Source of the DNA: JANPEZ01 sp031423155
GTDB taxonomy: Bacteria > Actinomycetota > UBA4738 > HRBIN12
Length of the DNA: 64,000 bases
Assembly (NCBI GenBank): GCA_031423155.1
Contig: JANPEZ010000161.1
Location: 87,861-151,860, forward strand
Direction of reading: 5' to 3'
Shown here: in pieces, positions 34,086-43,941 of the stretch
How positions within the stretch are numbered: the stretch's first letter is position 1
Layout: every line of letters begins with the position of its first letter
Translations under genes and position numbers: made by a program
Notes under the pieces: generated by a model
The model's database searches: none
Told to the model about the DNA's origin: nothing
What the model saw: the letters and a program-made list of their open reading frames with translations, nothing else

Positions 34086-36181
34086 AACCCGCTGCGCTGC
34101 AGCCACTCCTGGCGCCTCGCTCGATCGCGGTCGTGGGAGCCTCCGAGTCGCCCGATAGTTGGGCGCCCGAGATCTACCGCTCTCTGCAGCACCTTGGGTA
34201 CACCGGGGAGCTGTATCCGATCAACCCGAAGTACGACCAGGTGTGGGGGCGCCCGTGTCTGAACGGCGTTCTCGAGTTGCCACGCGGAGTCGATCTCGTG
34301 GTGTTCGTGGTGCCGGCGCGGGTCGTCGTTGGCATGATCGATGACTGCGGCAGTGCCGGTGTTCGCGGGATCATGGTCGTGTCGTCCGGCTTCGCCGAGG
34401 CAGGTGAGGAGGGCTGGGCCCTTCAGGACAAGCTGCGCGAGGCAGCCCTTAGAACCGGCATACCCGTATTGGGCCCCAACGTGGAGGGGTTCGTCAATTA
34501 CGTTGACCATGTTGCGCCCTACGGGACGACTCCTCCGCCGGAGCCGCTCGCGGGGTCGATCAGCGTGATCTCTCAGAGCGGGACGGTGGCCTGGGCCATG
34601 AATCAGGTCGCCTCCGATCGAGGCGTGGGCCTTCGGATCATCCTCGGCGTCGGCAACGAAGCGGTTGTCGGACTCGGCGACATGTACGAGTGGGCGGCCG
34701 CGGATCCTCATACGAAGGTCGTCACTTCCTACATAGAGACGATGCGCGACGTGGCGGGTATCGGCCGCGGGCTGGACGCGCTCCGAGCGGCCAGGAAGCC
34801 CATCCTCATCTGCGCGCCGGAGGGTCGCAGCGAGGCGGCGAGGCGCTCGATCATCGCGCACACCGGGGCGTTGGCCGGCAACACGGGCCTTCGAGATGCC
34901 TGGTTGCGGGGGCACGGGGTGGTGCTCGTCGAGGACCCGGTCACGATGTTCGAGGCGGCCGTGCTCTTCTCTCACCATCGCAAGCTGAGGACCACCGGGG
35001 TGGCCGCCGCCCTGCAGTCGGGAGGCGCCTGCACGCTGTTCGCCGAAGCGGCCGGTGCCCAAGGCCTGCCGCTTCCGGAGTTCTCGACGAAGACGAAGGC
35101 CAAACTGAAGAAGGTCCTGCCTCACTTCGCCTCTTCCAATAACCCTTTGGATGTGACGGGTCAGGCAGCGGTCGAGACCGAGATGTTCTCGGGGGCACTC
35201 GAGGCCCTCGCGGGCGACCCCTCCGTCGGTCTGGTCGCCTTCGATGCGTTCCCGCCACGGCTGCAGGACGAGGAACCTTGGGCAGGGTCGGTCCTTAAGA
35301 AGGCGCGCGACCTACAGCGCTCTACGGGAGTCGTGTTCGTGAGTGTGGCGATGAGCCCGCTCTCCTACACCGCTGAGGCCAGGCGGTTCACCTCGAAGGA
35401 GAAGCTGGCCTTCCTACAGGGCCACCATGCGGCGACCGGCGCCATCCGCGCGTTGATCGAGTTCCAGAGCGCGCCGGCGCGGGCGCTTCCGACCTTGCCG
35501 GCACATCCGAACCGGGGCAAGGCCCTGCGAGGACTCAAGGGGCTGTCGGGTCCTCTCGATGAGGCTCAGGGGGCGAAGATACTGGAGGCCTACGGCGTTC
35601 GCCGTCCCAAGGAGGCGACCGTGAAGACCCCCGCGAACGCGGCTCGTGCGGCTCGCCAGATCGGTCGGCCCGTTGCCGTCAAGGCGCTGGCTCCGGAACT
35701 GCCGCACAAGGCCAAGCTGGGGGGTGTCCGACTGGGTCTCGCCAACGCCACCGACGTCGAGATCGCCGCGGCCGAGGTCCTTCAGGCGGCTTCACGTGCG
35801 GGCGCGAAGCAGCCGAAGGTTCTCGTACAGGAGATGGTCTCCGGCGTCGAGGTTCTGGTCGGCGCGGTCATAGACGATCAGTTCGGAGCGTGCGTAACGA
35901 TGCGACCGGGAGGTGCGCTGGCTGAGGTGGGGGAGGCCGTCTTCGTCGCATGCCCACTGACCTGGAAGCAGGCGCTCGCATTCGTCGACTCCCAGGCGGC
36001 CAGCTGCGGGCTGGACCCCGGCTCGCACGATCTCAAGGCGGTCGCCAAGGCCGTCGAGGCGATCGCGCGGGCAGCTCACGATCTTCGCTCGAGGCTGACC
36101 TCGCTGGAGGCGAACCCTCTGCTGGTCGGGTCCAAGGGGGCCGTCGCCGTCGATGCCCTAGCGGAAGCAAGGCCGGAGTGA
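34082..36181 (+). CDS. NDP-forming acyl-CoA synthetase, single chain
   Basis: This 699-residue protein fuses the alpha-type part (CoA-binding Rossmann domain, SIAVVGASESPDSWAPEIYRS near residue 14; ligase domain with the phosphohistidine site IIAHTGALAG) to a beta-type ATP-grasp part (AVKALAPELPHKAKLGGVRLG, TSLEANPLLV). Such enzymes make acyl-CoA from acid plus CoA, or run backwards to form ATP or GTP. The acid is unknown. It is translationally coupled to the crotonase upstream and the permease downstream. Confidence 0.88.
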   Translation: MKPAALQPLLAPRSIAVVGASESPDSWAPEIYRSLQHLGYTGELYPINPKYDQVWGRPCLNGVLELPRGVDLVVFVVPARVVVGMIDDCGSAGVRGIMVVSSGFAEAGEEGWALQDKLREAALRTGIPVLGPNVEGFVNYVDHVAPYGTTPPPEPLAGSISVISQSGTVAWAMNQVASDRGVGLRIILGVGNEAVVGLGDMYEWAAADPHTKVVTSYIETMRDVAGIGRGLDALRAARKPILICAPEGRSEAARRSIIAHTGALAGNTGLRDAWLRGHGVVLVEDPVTMFEAAVLFSHHRKLRTTGVAAALQSGGACTLFAEAAGAQGLPLPEFSTKTKAKLKKVLPHFASSNNPLDVTGQAAVETEMFSGALEALAGDPSVGLVAFDAFPPRLQDEEPWAGSVLKKARDLQRSTGVVFVSVAMSPLSYTAEARRFTSKEKLAFLQGHHAATGAIRALIEFQSAPARALPTLPAHPNRGKALRGLKGLSGPLDEAQGAKILEAYGVRRPKEATVKTPANAARAARQIGRPVAVKALAPELPHKAKLGGVRLGLANATDVEIAAAEVLQAASRAGAKQPKVLVQEMVSGVEVLVGAVIDDQFGACVTMRPGGALAEVGEAVFVACPLTWKQALAFVDSQAASCGLDPGSHDLKAVAKAVEAIARAAHDLRSRLTSLEANPLLVGSKGAVAVDALAEARPE

Positions 36182-37023
36182 TCTACGGACTGATCGCCGC
36201 ACTCGGCTGGGGTGGAGCCGATTTCGGAGCGGCGGTCGGGGGTAGACGGATCGGCAGCTTCGCGATGCTCGTCATCGCTCAGACATTCAGCGCCGCGATG
36301 TGCGGAGTGATCCTCATCGCTTCGGGCAAAGGCTTCGGAGGGGTCGGGTCGGTTCTGGGCCTGCTAGCGGTCAATGGGTTCGTGACGGCCTCCGCCTACG
36401 CGCTTCACTACCGGGCGCTGGAACTCGGGCCGATCGTGGTGGTCTCGCCGATCGGGGCGACGTACGCGGTGGTCGGGGTCGGGCTCGCGGTAGCGATCTT
36501 GGGCGAGCGTCCCGGTTTGCCGGCCTTGGCCGGCGCTCTGGTTACGGTCGCTGGGGTGATGCTCTGTTCGACCGACCTCGGCAAGCTCAGGAGGGGGACC
36601 CACGGGATGCCGCCGGGCCTGTGGTGGGCGATCGGCGCGGCGGTCTGCTTCGGCGCGGGCGCGTTCACGCTCGGCTGGGCGGCCCAGAAGATCGGCTGGC
36701 AGCAAGGGCTGTTCGCTTCGAGGGTCTCCCAGATGCTCTTCATCGCCCCGTTCATCGTTCGGCGTCGCGGCGGACTTCAAGCAGTTACCGCTGCCGGGGT
36801 GTGGATAGCCCTGCTTGTGGGCACCGCCGACCTGGTCGGGGTCGTCGCGTACTCGGCCGGCTCGGAGGCCGGATTCCTATCGATAGTGCTCGCCGCCTCC
36901 GCGGTCTTCCCGGCGATCGCGGTGGCTCTTTCGGTGGCGTTCATCCGCGAGCGCCCCGTCGCGAACCAATACGTGGGGGTGGCGGTGGTTGCCGTCGGGA
37001 TGGTGCTGCTGGGGCTCGCCTAG
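36178..37023 (+). CDS. DMT-superfamily (EamA) permease
   Basis: The GTG start at 36178 overlaps the previous stop. The 281-residue protein has ten hydrophobic segments in two EamA repeats, with short loops (GERPGLPALAGALVTVAGV; RERPVANQYVGVAVVAVGM). It likely transports a small metabolite, possibly the acid handled by the upstream synthetase and hydratase. It overlaps the convergent ABC ATPase by 4 nt. Confidence 0.85.
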   Translation: MIYGLIAALGWGGADFGAAVGGRRIGSFAMLVIAQTFSAAMCGVILIASGKGFGGVGSVLGLLAVNGFVTASAYALHYRALELGPIVVVSPIGATYAVVGVGLAVAILGERPGLPALAGALVTVAGVMLCSTDLGKLRRGTHGMPPGLWWAIGAAVCFGAGAFTLGWAAQKIGWQQGLFASRVSQMLFIAPFIVRRRGGLQAVTAAGVWIALLVGTADLVGVVAYSAGSEAGFLSIVLAASAVFPAIAVALSVAFIRERPVANQYVGVAVVAVGMVLLGLA

Positions 37024-37700
37024 GTACCGGTTCCCAGTTCTCCGTCTCGCATGACGAGCTGTCGATCGAGGTATTCCATCGCGTCGGGATCGTGCGTGGT
37101 CACGAGACACGCGGCCCCGCGGGAGGCCAGCGCCCGCAGCACTTCCATGACGGCCTTCGTCCACCCCTCGTCCTGATGTCCGGTTGGCTCGTCCGCGAGC
37201 AGCAGTATGGGGCCAAGGACTATGGCGCGCGCGAGTGCTGCACGTTGTTGTTCGCCAAGTGAAGTCTCCTCCGGCAGTCTGTCGGCGAGCGACGCGAGAC
37301 CGAGTTCCTCCAGGAGTGCGACTACGTCTCGCCCCCCCGTGGTCGCGGGTCCGCCGAGCCGGACGGGCAGTCGAACGTTCTCTCCGATCGAGAGCTCTTC
37401 GAAGAGCGCGAGGTCCTGCGGAACGATGGCGACCTCGCGCCAGGGAAGCGCGGCCGGCGAGGTTCCCGGGTTCCCACGGAAGGCGATCGTGCCGGCGTCT
37501 GGCTCCTCCCATCCGCAGAGGACGTTGAGAAGGGTTGTCTTGCCCGATCCAGATGGGCCGGTAAGTCCCACGACCTCGCCGGGGCGTAGCGCGAACCCCA
37601 CGTCTCGCAGTGCGCGCACACGCTCGGAGCCGCGGATGAAGGTCTTGTCGATACCGGTCGCTTCCAGGACCGGGCCGGTCGCCGACGCCGGGCGGCTCAT
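37020..37700 (-). CDS. ABC transporter ATPase (second of pair)
   Basis: From ATG 37700 this is a 226-residue ATPase of the LolD/MacB type: P-loop GPSGSGKTT, Walker B LLLADEPTGHQD, H-loop TTHDPDAM. The signature reads SLGEQQRAALARA rather than LSGGQ. It overlaps the other ATPase by 4 nt and should serve the FtsX-type permease of the same operon. One FtsX-type permease with two distinct ATPases suggests an asymmetric pair. Confidence 0.85.
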   Translation of the reverse strand: MSRPASATGPVLEATGIDKTFIRGSERVRALRDVGFALRPGEVVGLTGPSGSGKTTLLNVLCGWEEPDAGTIAFRGNPGTSPAALPWREVAIVPQDLALFEELSIGENVRLPVRLGGPATTGGRDVVALLEELGLASLADRLPEETSLGEQQRAALARAIVLGPILLLADEPTGHQDEGWTKAVMEVLRALASRGAACLVTTHDPDAMEYLDRQLVMRDGELGTGT

Positions 37701-38533
37701 GGCGGCCAGATCCTCAGGTGGTCGTTCGTCTCCTCGATCACGGCGCGACCATCGGGGAAACGCTCCCTCCAGTCGGCGGGGAGCTGGATCCGCCCGGCGT
37801 CGTCGATGACGGACAGCCGTCGGTCGTCGCGAGCCTCGGCCTCGATCGAGCCGTGGCGCAGGTGGTAGGTCCTGCTGGCCGTTTCGACGACCACGGGGTC
37901 GTGCGTTGCTATGACGAACGCGGTTCCCTCCGCCGCCGCGCGGGCGACGCACCCGAGCAGGTCTCGCGCCGATGCGCTGTCGAGCTCACCGGTCGGCTCG
38001 TCGGCTACGACCAGGTCGGGACGGTTCATGAGCACCGCCGCGAAGGCGGCCCGCTGCTGTTCCCCGCCCGACAACTCGGCCGGCCTGTGGTCCGCCCGGT
38101 CGGTGAGCCCCATGAGTGCCAGCAGGACATCGGCGCGTTCGAGCCACCCCGCGGTTCCCCCGCCCAACCGGGCCGACAAGCGAAGGTGCTGCTGAACGGT
38201 CAGGTAGGAGACGAGGTTGTCGGCCGGGCGCTGGAATACGTAGCCGATCGTTCTGCGTCGGAGCGCCCGAAGCGCGGACGGGCGCATCCCATTCGTCTCG
38301 GCCCGTCCAATGCGCACCGACCCGGCGGTTGGGCGATCGAAGCCGGCCAGGATCCGAAGCAGGGACGACTTCCCCGCGCCCGAAGGTCCGACTAGGGCGG
38401 TTACGGCAGCCCCGGCGATCTCGACATCGACGCCCTTGAGCGCTGATACCTCGCCGGCCGAGCCCTGATAGACCTTCACGACGCCGCTGCACGAGGCCGC
38501 CAGGTCCGAGGTAGTCAGGCGCTCACTCGGCAA
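37697..38533 (-). CDS. ABC transporter ATPase with AbrB-like tail
   Basis: This is a 278-residue MacB/LolD-type ATPase: P-loop GPSGAGKSS, LSGGEQQRAAFAAVL, VVADEPTGELD, ATHDPVVV. After about residue 230 it carries about 40 residues (LSVIDDAGRIQLPADWRERF ... IWPP) that look like a SpoVT/AbrB swapped-hairpin module, which normally binds DNA. The tail may instead regulate the ATPase. It overlaps the permease gene by 11 nt. Confidence 0.85.
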   Translation of the reverse strand: MPSERLTTSDLAASCSGVVKVYQGSAGEVSALKGVDVEIAGAAVTALVGPSGAGKSSLLRILAGFDRPTAGSVRIGRAETNGMRPSALRALRRRTIGYVFQRPADNLVSYLTVQQHLRLSARLGGGTAGWLERADVLLALMGLTDRADHRPAELSGGEQQRAAFAAVLMNRPDLVVADEPTGELDSASARDLLGCVARAAAEGTAFVIATHDPVVVETASRTYHLRHGSIEAEARDDRRLSVIDDAGRIQLPADWRERFPDGRAVIEETNDHLRIWPP

Positions 38534-41147
38534 AGCGCAACACCGCCCCCACGTCGGCGCGCTCGGCGCGCCATTGCACGAGCCATGCCCCGATACCCGC
38601 GCAGGCGGCGATCGCCAACGCGATCCACCCGAGCAGTCCGAACGGGATGCGAAGTACCGGCGGTGGTCTCAGCATCGGCAGAGGATCCAGTCGCTGGTAG
38701 ATCAGTTTCGCGGTGGCGATCGCCAGCGAACTTCCCAACACGTATGCCGTGGAGAGCAAGGCGGCGATCTCGATGGCGACGGCCGCTCGGTGGGCTCTGG
38801 AGGTCAAGCCCATGCGGCGCCCGAGGGCATACGAGAGATCGCGAGATCGCTGCCGAGCCTGCAGGTAGAGGAGCAGCCCTATCAAGGCCAGCGCTGCGGT
38901 GACGATTCCGATCAACTCCATGAACACGAACGACCAAGCAAGTGCGCGGAACCCCGGCGTCTGCAGCCGGTCCGCCGCAACCACGATCGAGGCCGGATCC
39001 GCGCCCGAAGAGATCAGGAAACCGCGGGCCGGGCCCGTCGGGCCCTCGGCCCAGGCGGCGTACCGCGCGCCGTTCAGGGCGATGCCGGCATCGTGTTGAT
39101 CCAGAACGTCCCTCAGGGCCGGCGCCGAGACCACCACGGCCAATCCCTCGCCCTGTCCGGGGAAGGCGGTGGCGGTGCCGACTACATCGAGGGCAAGTTC
39201 GTAGCCGGCCAGGCTCAGTCGCCGATCCCCGGCTGGGAGTTCTCCACCCACGACGATGGCCGGCATCGGCTCAGTGGCCGTGGACCCCAGGTCATGCAGG
39301 AGGTCCTCTAGCGAACTCGATGAGAAGCTCCGATCCCAGAACGCGGTCCGGGCGAAGGTGGCCGGTTCCACTCCGATCAGCGTCACGCTTCTGTTGCCGG
39401 AGGACCCCGCCGCGACGAACGGCACTGTCATAACGTTCGTGATGGATAAGCCCGACCCAGGCGGCGGTGGGAAGATCGGCCCCGGTGTCTGTGCCGCGAT
39501 CTTCGCACCGGTCGACACGAGGACCTTGTTCTCGGTGGACGTTCGGATGGTTGCTACGGCGGTGCCCGCGTATGCGAGCACGCCGATCGCCAACGTGGAG
39601 GCGGTCACGAGCAACAAGGCCACTCGTGGAGCCGTCGTTACTCTGCGCGACGCGAGATAAAGCGGGATCGGCAGCGAGGCGGAGCCGCGCGAACGCAGTA
39701 GCAGCCGCGCGAGACCTCGGACCGCGAGCCCGGCGCAGCCGGCCATGAAGAGCACAGGGAACAACAACAGCAGCCGGTCGACCTGGACCTGTCCGCCCTC
39801 GAACGAGACCGCGGAGGTCCCGCGCGTCCAGATCTCGTAGAGAGAGGCTCCAGCGAGCACTAGCACCGGGATCTCCCAGACCATCGAGGCTCCGGAGCGC
39901 GAAGCGACCACCCCGCGAGCGCCCTCGTGCGCCTGCCGGCGCGCAGATATGGTGGTGGCGACCGCCACGACGACGATCGCTATCGCTGATGGCACGGTCG
40001 CGTCCACTATCGATGCACGTATGGCCCCGGGATCGAGCCGGTCCGATGGCCCGGATCTCCGGATCGCGAGCCAAGTCAGAAGCCATCCGGCGGTGCCGCC
40101 CACGAGGACGGGCAGGGAGGTCTCGATCGCGCTTCGCATCCACATGGCAAGCCAAGTGATCCCCTTGGCATCCAGCGATCGCATCTCGATCCTCCTGCGG
40201 CGAACGCCGTAGACGCCGGCCGCGATCATGCCGAACATCGCGGCGACCTGGCCCGTGAGCGCCAGGGTCTGGATGGGCGGGGTGATGGTTCGCTGACCGG
40301 ACTGCGCCGCGCGCACGACCGCGACTATCGGGCTCGAGACCTTCGGACCTGCCAGGACGCTGCCGAACGGTGTGGTCGGATCGTGGGAATGCCGGTCGAA
40401 CGCCGCGATGGCGTTCGCGAGAGCGACCGCTTCCTCCAGGGTCGGGCCGAGCCCGGCTTGCGGAGCGAGTGCGAACCTCCAGGTCTGCTGGCCGGTGTCC
40501 TGGATCTCGGTCTCGACCCTCAGGAAGGAAGCCCTGTCCATGAGCACCAGATCGCCGGGTTCACGGTCGCCTCCAACGGTCGCGAACAGGTCTGCCCAAT
40601 AGATGTCCTGTCGCGATGCGGCGAAGAGCGCTGCGACGGGAACCGTAGTGCTGCGCCGCCCCAGCCGGACATCGATCTCATCGCCGACGCTCACGCCGAG
40701 GGTCGTTGCGGTGTCGGATGCGAGCCAGAGTCCGGGGTCGGTGGGATCACCTGCCAACACCTCGACACGGCTTGCGGATCCGCTGCGGGTGGCGAGCCGC
40801 ACCTCGGCTTCTTCGGCGCTCGCCCGCAGGGTTACGGCCGATCCGGAGATGGTCTCGGACGGCTCGGCGAGCCCGGGGATAGCACCGCCCTGTTCGCGCA
40901 CGACCCCGTTGCGCAGATCGAGGATGTCGGCTGCGAGCGGGCCGAGCTGCGACAGGGTCACCGCCTCGTTCGCACGGTCTCCTATGCCGATCTGCACGCT
41001 GGCGGTTCCGGTCGCGGATCGGAACATCGGAGCAGCCGCGGCCGCCGACGCAAGGATCGCCGCGGCCGCGGCCACCGCCGCGAAGATCGGTGGGAATCGA
41101 GTGAGCACGAACGGTCGAAACGCTCCGAGTGCGGGACGCGACTTCAT
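38523..41147 (-). CDS. FtsX-type ABC permease
   Basis: From ATG 41147 the protein has 874 residues, about ten membrane helices and large extracellular stretches after helix 1 and between later helices, as in FtsX/MacB and lipoprotein-release permeases. The start overlaps the upstream lipoprotein stop by 4 nt, which supports it over ATG 41162. It may export or extract a lipid, peptide or lipoprotein, with the two downstream ATPases as motors. Confidence 0.82.
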   Translation of the reverse strand: MKSRPALGAFRPFVLTRFPPIFAAVAAAAAILASAAAAAPMFRSATGTASVQIGIGDRANEAVTLSQLGPLAADILDLRNGVVREQGGAIPGLAEPSETISGSAVTLRASAEEAEVRLATRSGSASRVEVLAGDPTDPGLWLASDTATTLGVSVGDEIDVRLGRRSTTVPVAALFAASRQDIYWADLFATVGGDREPGDLVLMDRASFLRVETEIQDTGQQTWRFALAPQAGLGPTLEEAVALANAIAAFDRHSHDPTTPFGSVLAGPKVSSPIVAVVRAAQSGQRTITPPIQTLALTGQVAAMFGMIAAGVYGVRRRRIEMRSLDAKGITWLAMWMRSAIETSLPVLVGGTAGWLLTWLAIRRSGPSDRLDPGAIRASIVDATVPSAIAIVVVAVATTISARRQAHEGARGVVASRSGASMVWEIPVLVLAGASLYEIWTRGTSAVSFEGGQVQVDRLLLLFPVLFMAGCAGLAVRGLARLLLRSRGSASLPIPLYLASRRVTTAPRVALLLVTASTLAIGVLAYAGTAVATIRTSTENKVLVSTGAKIAAQTPGPIFPPPPGSGLSITNVMTVPFVAAGSSGNRSVTLIGVEPATFARTAFWDRSFSSSSLEDLLHDLGSTATEPMPAIVVGGELPAGDRRLSLAGYELALDVVGTATAFPGQGEGLAVVVSAPALRDVLDQHDAGIALNGARYAAWAEGPTGPARGFLISSGADPASIVVAADRLQTPGFRALAWSFVFMELIGIVTAALALIGLLLYLQARQRSRDLSYALGRRMGLTSRAHRAAVAIEIAALLSTAYVLGSSLAIATAKLIYQRLDPLPMLRPPPVLRIPFGLLGWIALAIAACAGIGAWLVQWRAERADVGAVLRFAE

Positions 41148-42199
41148 CGATCGGCGCTCCATGCGAGAAGTGCGCGCCAGTTCGTCTCCCGGTGTGCGAG
41201 CCAGTCTCCCTCGAGATCGACCACCACCAACTCACCCGAGCCGGTGAGAAGCGCGATCGATCCGCCGTCGGGGGCCCAAGCCGTACCGGCGAAGCCGACG
41301 GGCGCCAGGGACAGGGCGGTCAGCTGCGAAGTCGTCGCATCGAATACCCGCAGTACCGCTCCACTCGGGCCGACATCGTCGGCGATCGCAAGCAGGTTCC
41401 CGCCCGGCTGCCAGGAGATCCGAGGGACGCGGAAGACGTTCGCGTAGTTCTCTTGAAGCACCTCGACCGTTCGGCCATCGGGATAGCGAACGAAGACCGC
41501 GAACTGGTCACCGGCGCGCACGAGGAACGCCAGGCCCGCGGGGCCCCACGCGGGTACGCCGACGAGCTCGAGTGGAGATGTCCCCGGGCCAAGCGAGTGT
41601 TGGAGTCCCGCGACATCGAAGAGAGCTTCGGGGGCTGCGCCGCCGCGGACAGTTGCCATGAAGACGTGACGGTCGTCGGGCGAGTACACGACGCTCAGCC
41701 CCTCGGGGTCGGCGGCGGCCCAGGACCCCTCGCCCGCGAGGAGCCATGCCTCGGCGCCGGGGAGAGGAAGGATCCATACGTCCCCTCGGTCGGCGACGAT
41801 CGCTGCGCGATCCTCGATGGACAGGAGCGGCTCACTGCCCTCGGCTACCGGAAGCGGCGGACCGAGCGGGATGGCCTCCGACGCGCCCGCATCCAGCCGG
41901 TAGGCCTGCGCGGTACCGGCTGCCGCCGTCAGGAACAACGCGGCGTCAGGGATGCTCGTTCCCACAACGCTTGAGCGGTTCACGGCCTCTGGGTCGATCG
42001 GGGCGGGCTGGGTCGAGGCGGATCCGTCGGAGAGTCCGTACCGGATCAGCGAGACGGAAGCCTGCGTCGATGTGACGGTTAGCAACTCACCTGTGAGGGA
42101 TGACGCGGTGGGCGTCGGGGCCGGAGCCGGGGTGCCGGTACACGAGACCGCCAGGAGCGCCGTCAGGCACCAACGCCACCCTCGCTGGCTCGGATGCAT
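41144..42199 (-). CDS. Beta-propeller-like lipoprotein
   Basis: This 351-residue protein has a short signal peptide and lipobox (LLAVSC, Cys20), then a Pro/Thr-rich linker. The rest shows repeated WxPxG-type blades (ISWQPGGNLLAIADD; TAWAPDGGSIALLTG; VYSPDDRHVFMATV), as in TolB/WD40-like propellers. It heads the FtsX operon and may be its extracellular partner. No catalytic motif is visible. Confidence 0.75.
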   Translation of the reverse strand: MHPSQRGWRWCLTALLAVSCTGTPAPAPTPTASSLTGELLTVTSTQASVSLIRYGLSDGSASTQPAPIDPEAVNRSSVVGTSIPDAALFLTAAAGTAQAYRLDAGASEAIPLGPPLPVAEGSEPLLSIEDRAAIVADRGDVWILPLPGAEAWLLAGEGSWAAADPEGLSVVYSPDDRHVFMATVRGGAAPEALFDVAGLQHSLGPGTSPLELVGVPAWGPAGLAFLVRAGDQFAVFVRYPDGRTVEVLQENYANVFRVPRISWQPGGNLLAIADDVGPSGAVLRVFDATTSQLTALSLAPVGFAGTAWAPDGGSIALLTGSGELVVVDLEGDWLAHRETNWRALLAWSADR

Positions 42200-42244
42200 G
42201 CTGCATCTTCGCAGACGTGCGGTCGGAGGCGTTAAGGTCGGCGG

Positions 42245-43897
42245 CTAGCGCGAGTGTCGGTAGAACTCGACCGATTCGGGCGGAAGCGGTGTCGCGCCGA
42301 GGATCAGGTCCGCGGCCTTCTCGGCTACCATCATGACCGGGGCGTAGATGTTGCCGTTCGTGACGTAGGGCATGACCGATGCGTCTACCACCCTGAGGCC
42401 CTCCAGGCCGTGGACCCTCATCGTCGAAGGATCGACCACCGACATGTCATCCACGCCCATCCGGCATGTACAGGACGGGTGAAGCGCGGTCTCTCCGTCG
42501 CGCGCAACCCATCCGAGGATCTGTTCGTCGGTGTCGACGCTCGGTCCCGGCGAGAGCTCTCCGGCACTGAACAGCTCGAAAGCCGGCTGGTTGAGGATGT
42601 CCCTGGCGACGTGGATAGCTTCGACCCACTCGCGGCGGTCTTGCTCGGTGGACAGGTAGTTGAACCGGAGCGCGGGGTGCTCGCGAGGATCGGCGCTCTT
42701 GATCTTGACCGAGCCGCGCGAGTCCGAGTACATCGGCCCGATGTGCACCTGGTATCCGTGGCCTCCCGCGGGCGCGGAACCGTCGTAGCGAACCGCGATG
42801 GGGAGGAAATGGAACATCAGGTTGGGGTAGGCGACATCCTCGTTGCTCCTGGCGAAGCCGCCGCCCTCGAAGTGGTTGGTCGCCCCCGGGCCCTTGCGGA
42901 AGAAGAGCCACTTGAATCCGATCCAAGGGCGGTGGCGCCACTTCAGGTATGGGGCCATGGAGACCGGCTGCTTGCATCCGTACTGGATGTACACCTCCAG
43001 GTGATCCTGCAGGTGCTCGCCGACCCCCGGTACATCTGCGACGACATCGATGCCCAGCTCACCCAGCTCACCCGCATTCCCGACGCCCGAGAGCTGCAAG
43101 AGCTGTGGCGAATTGATCGCCCCTCCGCAGAGGATCACCTCGCCGGCCATCGCGCGTTGCGGCGCGCCTTTGCCGCGCGTGTACTCGACGCCGATCGCGC
43201 GCTTTCCCTCGAAGAGGATCTTCGTGACGAAGGCGCGGGTGTGGACGTCCAGGTTCTCCCTTCCCATCACGGGGTGAAGGTAAGCGCGCGCGGCCGAGAG
43301 TCGCCGGCCGCGGCGGATGTTGCGGTCGAAAGGTGCGAACCCCTCCTGCCGGTAGCCGTTGACGTCCTCGGTCAGCGGGTATCCCGCCTGTTGAACGGCC
43401 TGGAAGAAAGCGCCGAAGAGAGGGTTCGTCGCCGGGCCTCGCTCCAACGCGAGCGGTCCGCTATGCCCTCTGTACGTATCGGATGGTTCGGCCGCCAGGC
43501 AGTTCTCCATGCGCTTGAAGTAGGGGAGGCAGTGCGCGTAGTCCCAGCTCTCCATCCCGGGATCGGCGGCCCATCTTTCGTAGTCGAGCGGATTGCCGCG
43601 TTGGAAGATCATCCCGTTGATGCTGCTCGATCCGCCGAGGACCTTGCCTCGAGCGTGATAGACCCGGCGCCCGTTCATGAAGGGTTCGGGTTCGGACTCG
43701 TACTTCCAGTCGTAGAAGCGGCTTCCTATCGGAAAGGTCAGCGCGGCAGGCATGTGGATGAAGACGTCCCAGATGTAGTCGGACCGTCCGGCCTCAAGGA
43801 CCAGGACCCTGGTGGAGGGATCGGCGCTGAGGCGGTTGGCGAGGGCGCTACCGGCAGACCCTCCCCCGACGATGACGAAGTCGTAGGCCGCGCTCAT
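42245..43897 (-). CDS. betA: Choline dehydrogenase-like GMC oxidoreductase
   Basis: From ATG 43897 the protein has 550 residues. It has FVIVGGGSAGSALANRLS at the FAD site, GSSSINGMIFQRGNPLDYERWA typical of BetA, and the active-site region HPSCTCRMG with YVTNGNIYAPVMM near the end. BetA oxidises choline to betaine aldehyde and often on to betaine. It is divergent from a glycine-betaine importer, which strongly fits, though other alcohols are oxidised by close relatives. Confidence 0.86.
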   Translation of the reverse strand: MSAAYDFVIVGGGSAGSALANRLSADPSTRVLVLEAGRSDYIWDVFIHMPAALTFPIGSRFYDWKYESEPEPFMNGRRVYHARGKVLGGSSSINGMIFQRGNPLDYERWAADPGMESWDYAHCLPYFKRMENCLAAEPSDTYRGHSGPLALERGPATNPLFGAFFQAVQQAGYPLTEDVNGYRQEGFAPFDRNIRRGRRLSAARAYLHPVMGRENLDVHTRAFVTKILFEGKRAIGVEYTRGKGAPQRAMAGEVILCGGAINSPQLLQLSGVGNAGELGELGIDVVADVPGVGEHLQDHLEVYIQYGCKQPVSMAPYLKWRHRPWIGFKWLFFRKGPGATNHFEGGGFARSNEDVAYPNLMFHFLPIAVRYDGSAPAGGHGYQVHIGPMYSDSRGSVKIKSADPREHPALRFNYLSTEQDRREWVEAIHVARDILNQPAFELFSAGELSPGPSVDTDEQILGWVARDGETALHPSCTCRMGVDDMSVVDPSTMRVHGLEGLRVVDASVMPYVTNGNIYAPVMMVAEKAADLILGATPLPPESVEFYRHSR

Positions 43898-43941
43898 GTT
43901 GCGGAGTCTGCCACCATCACGCGGCCCCGCGCATCGCTGCC

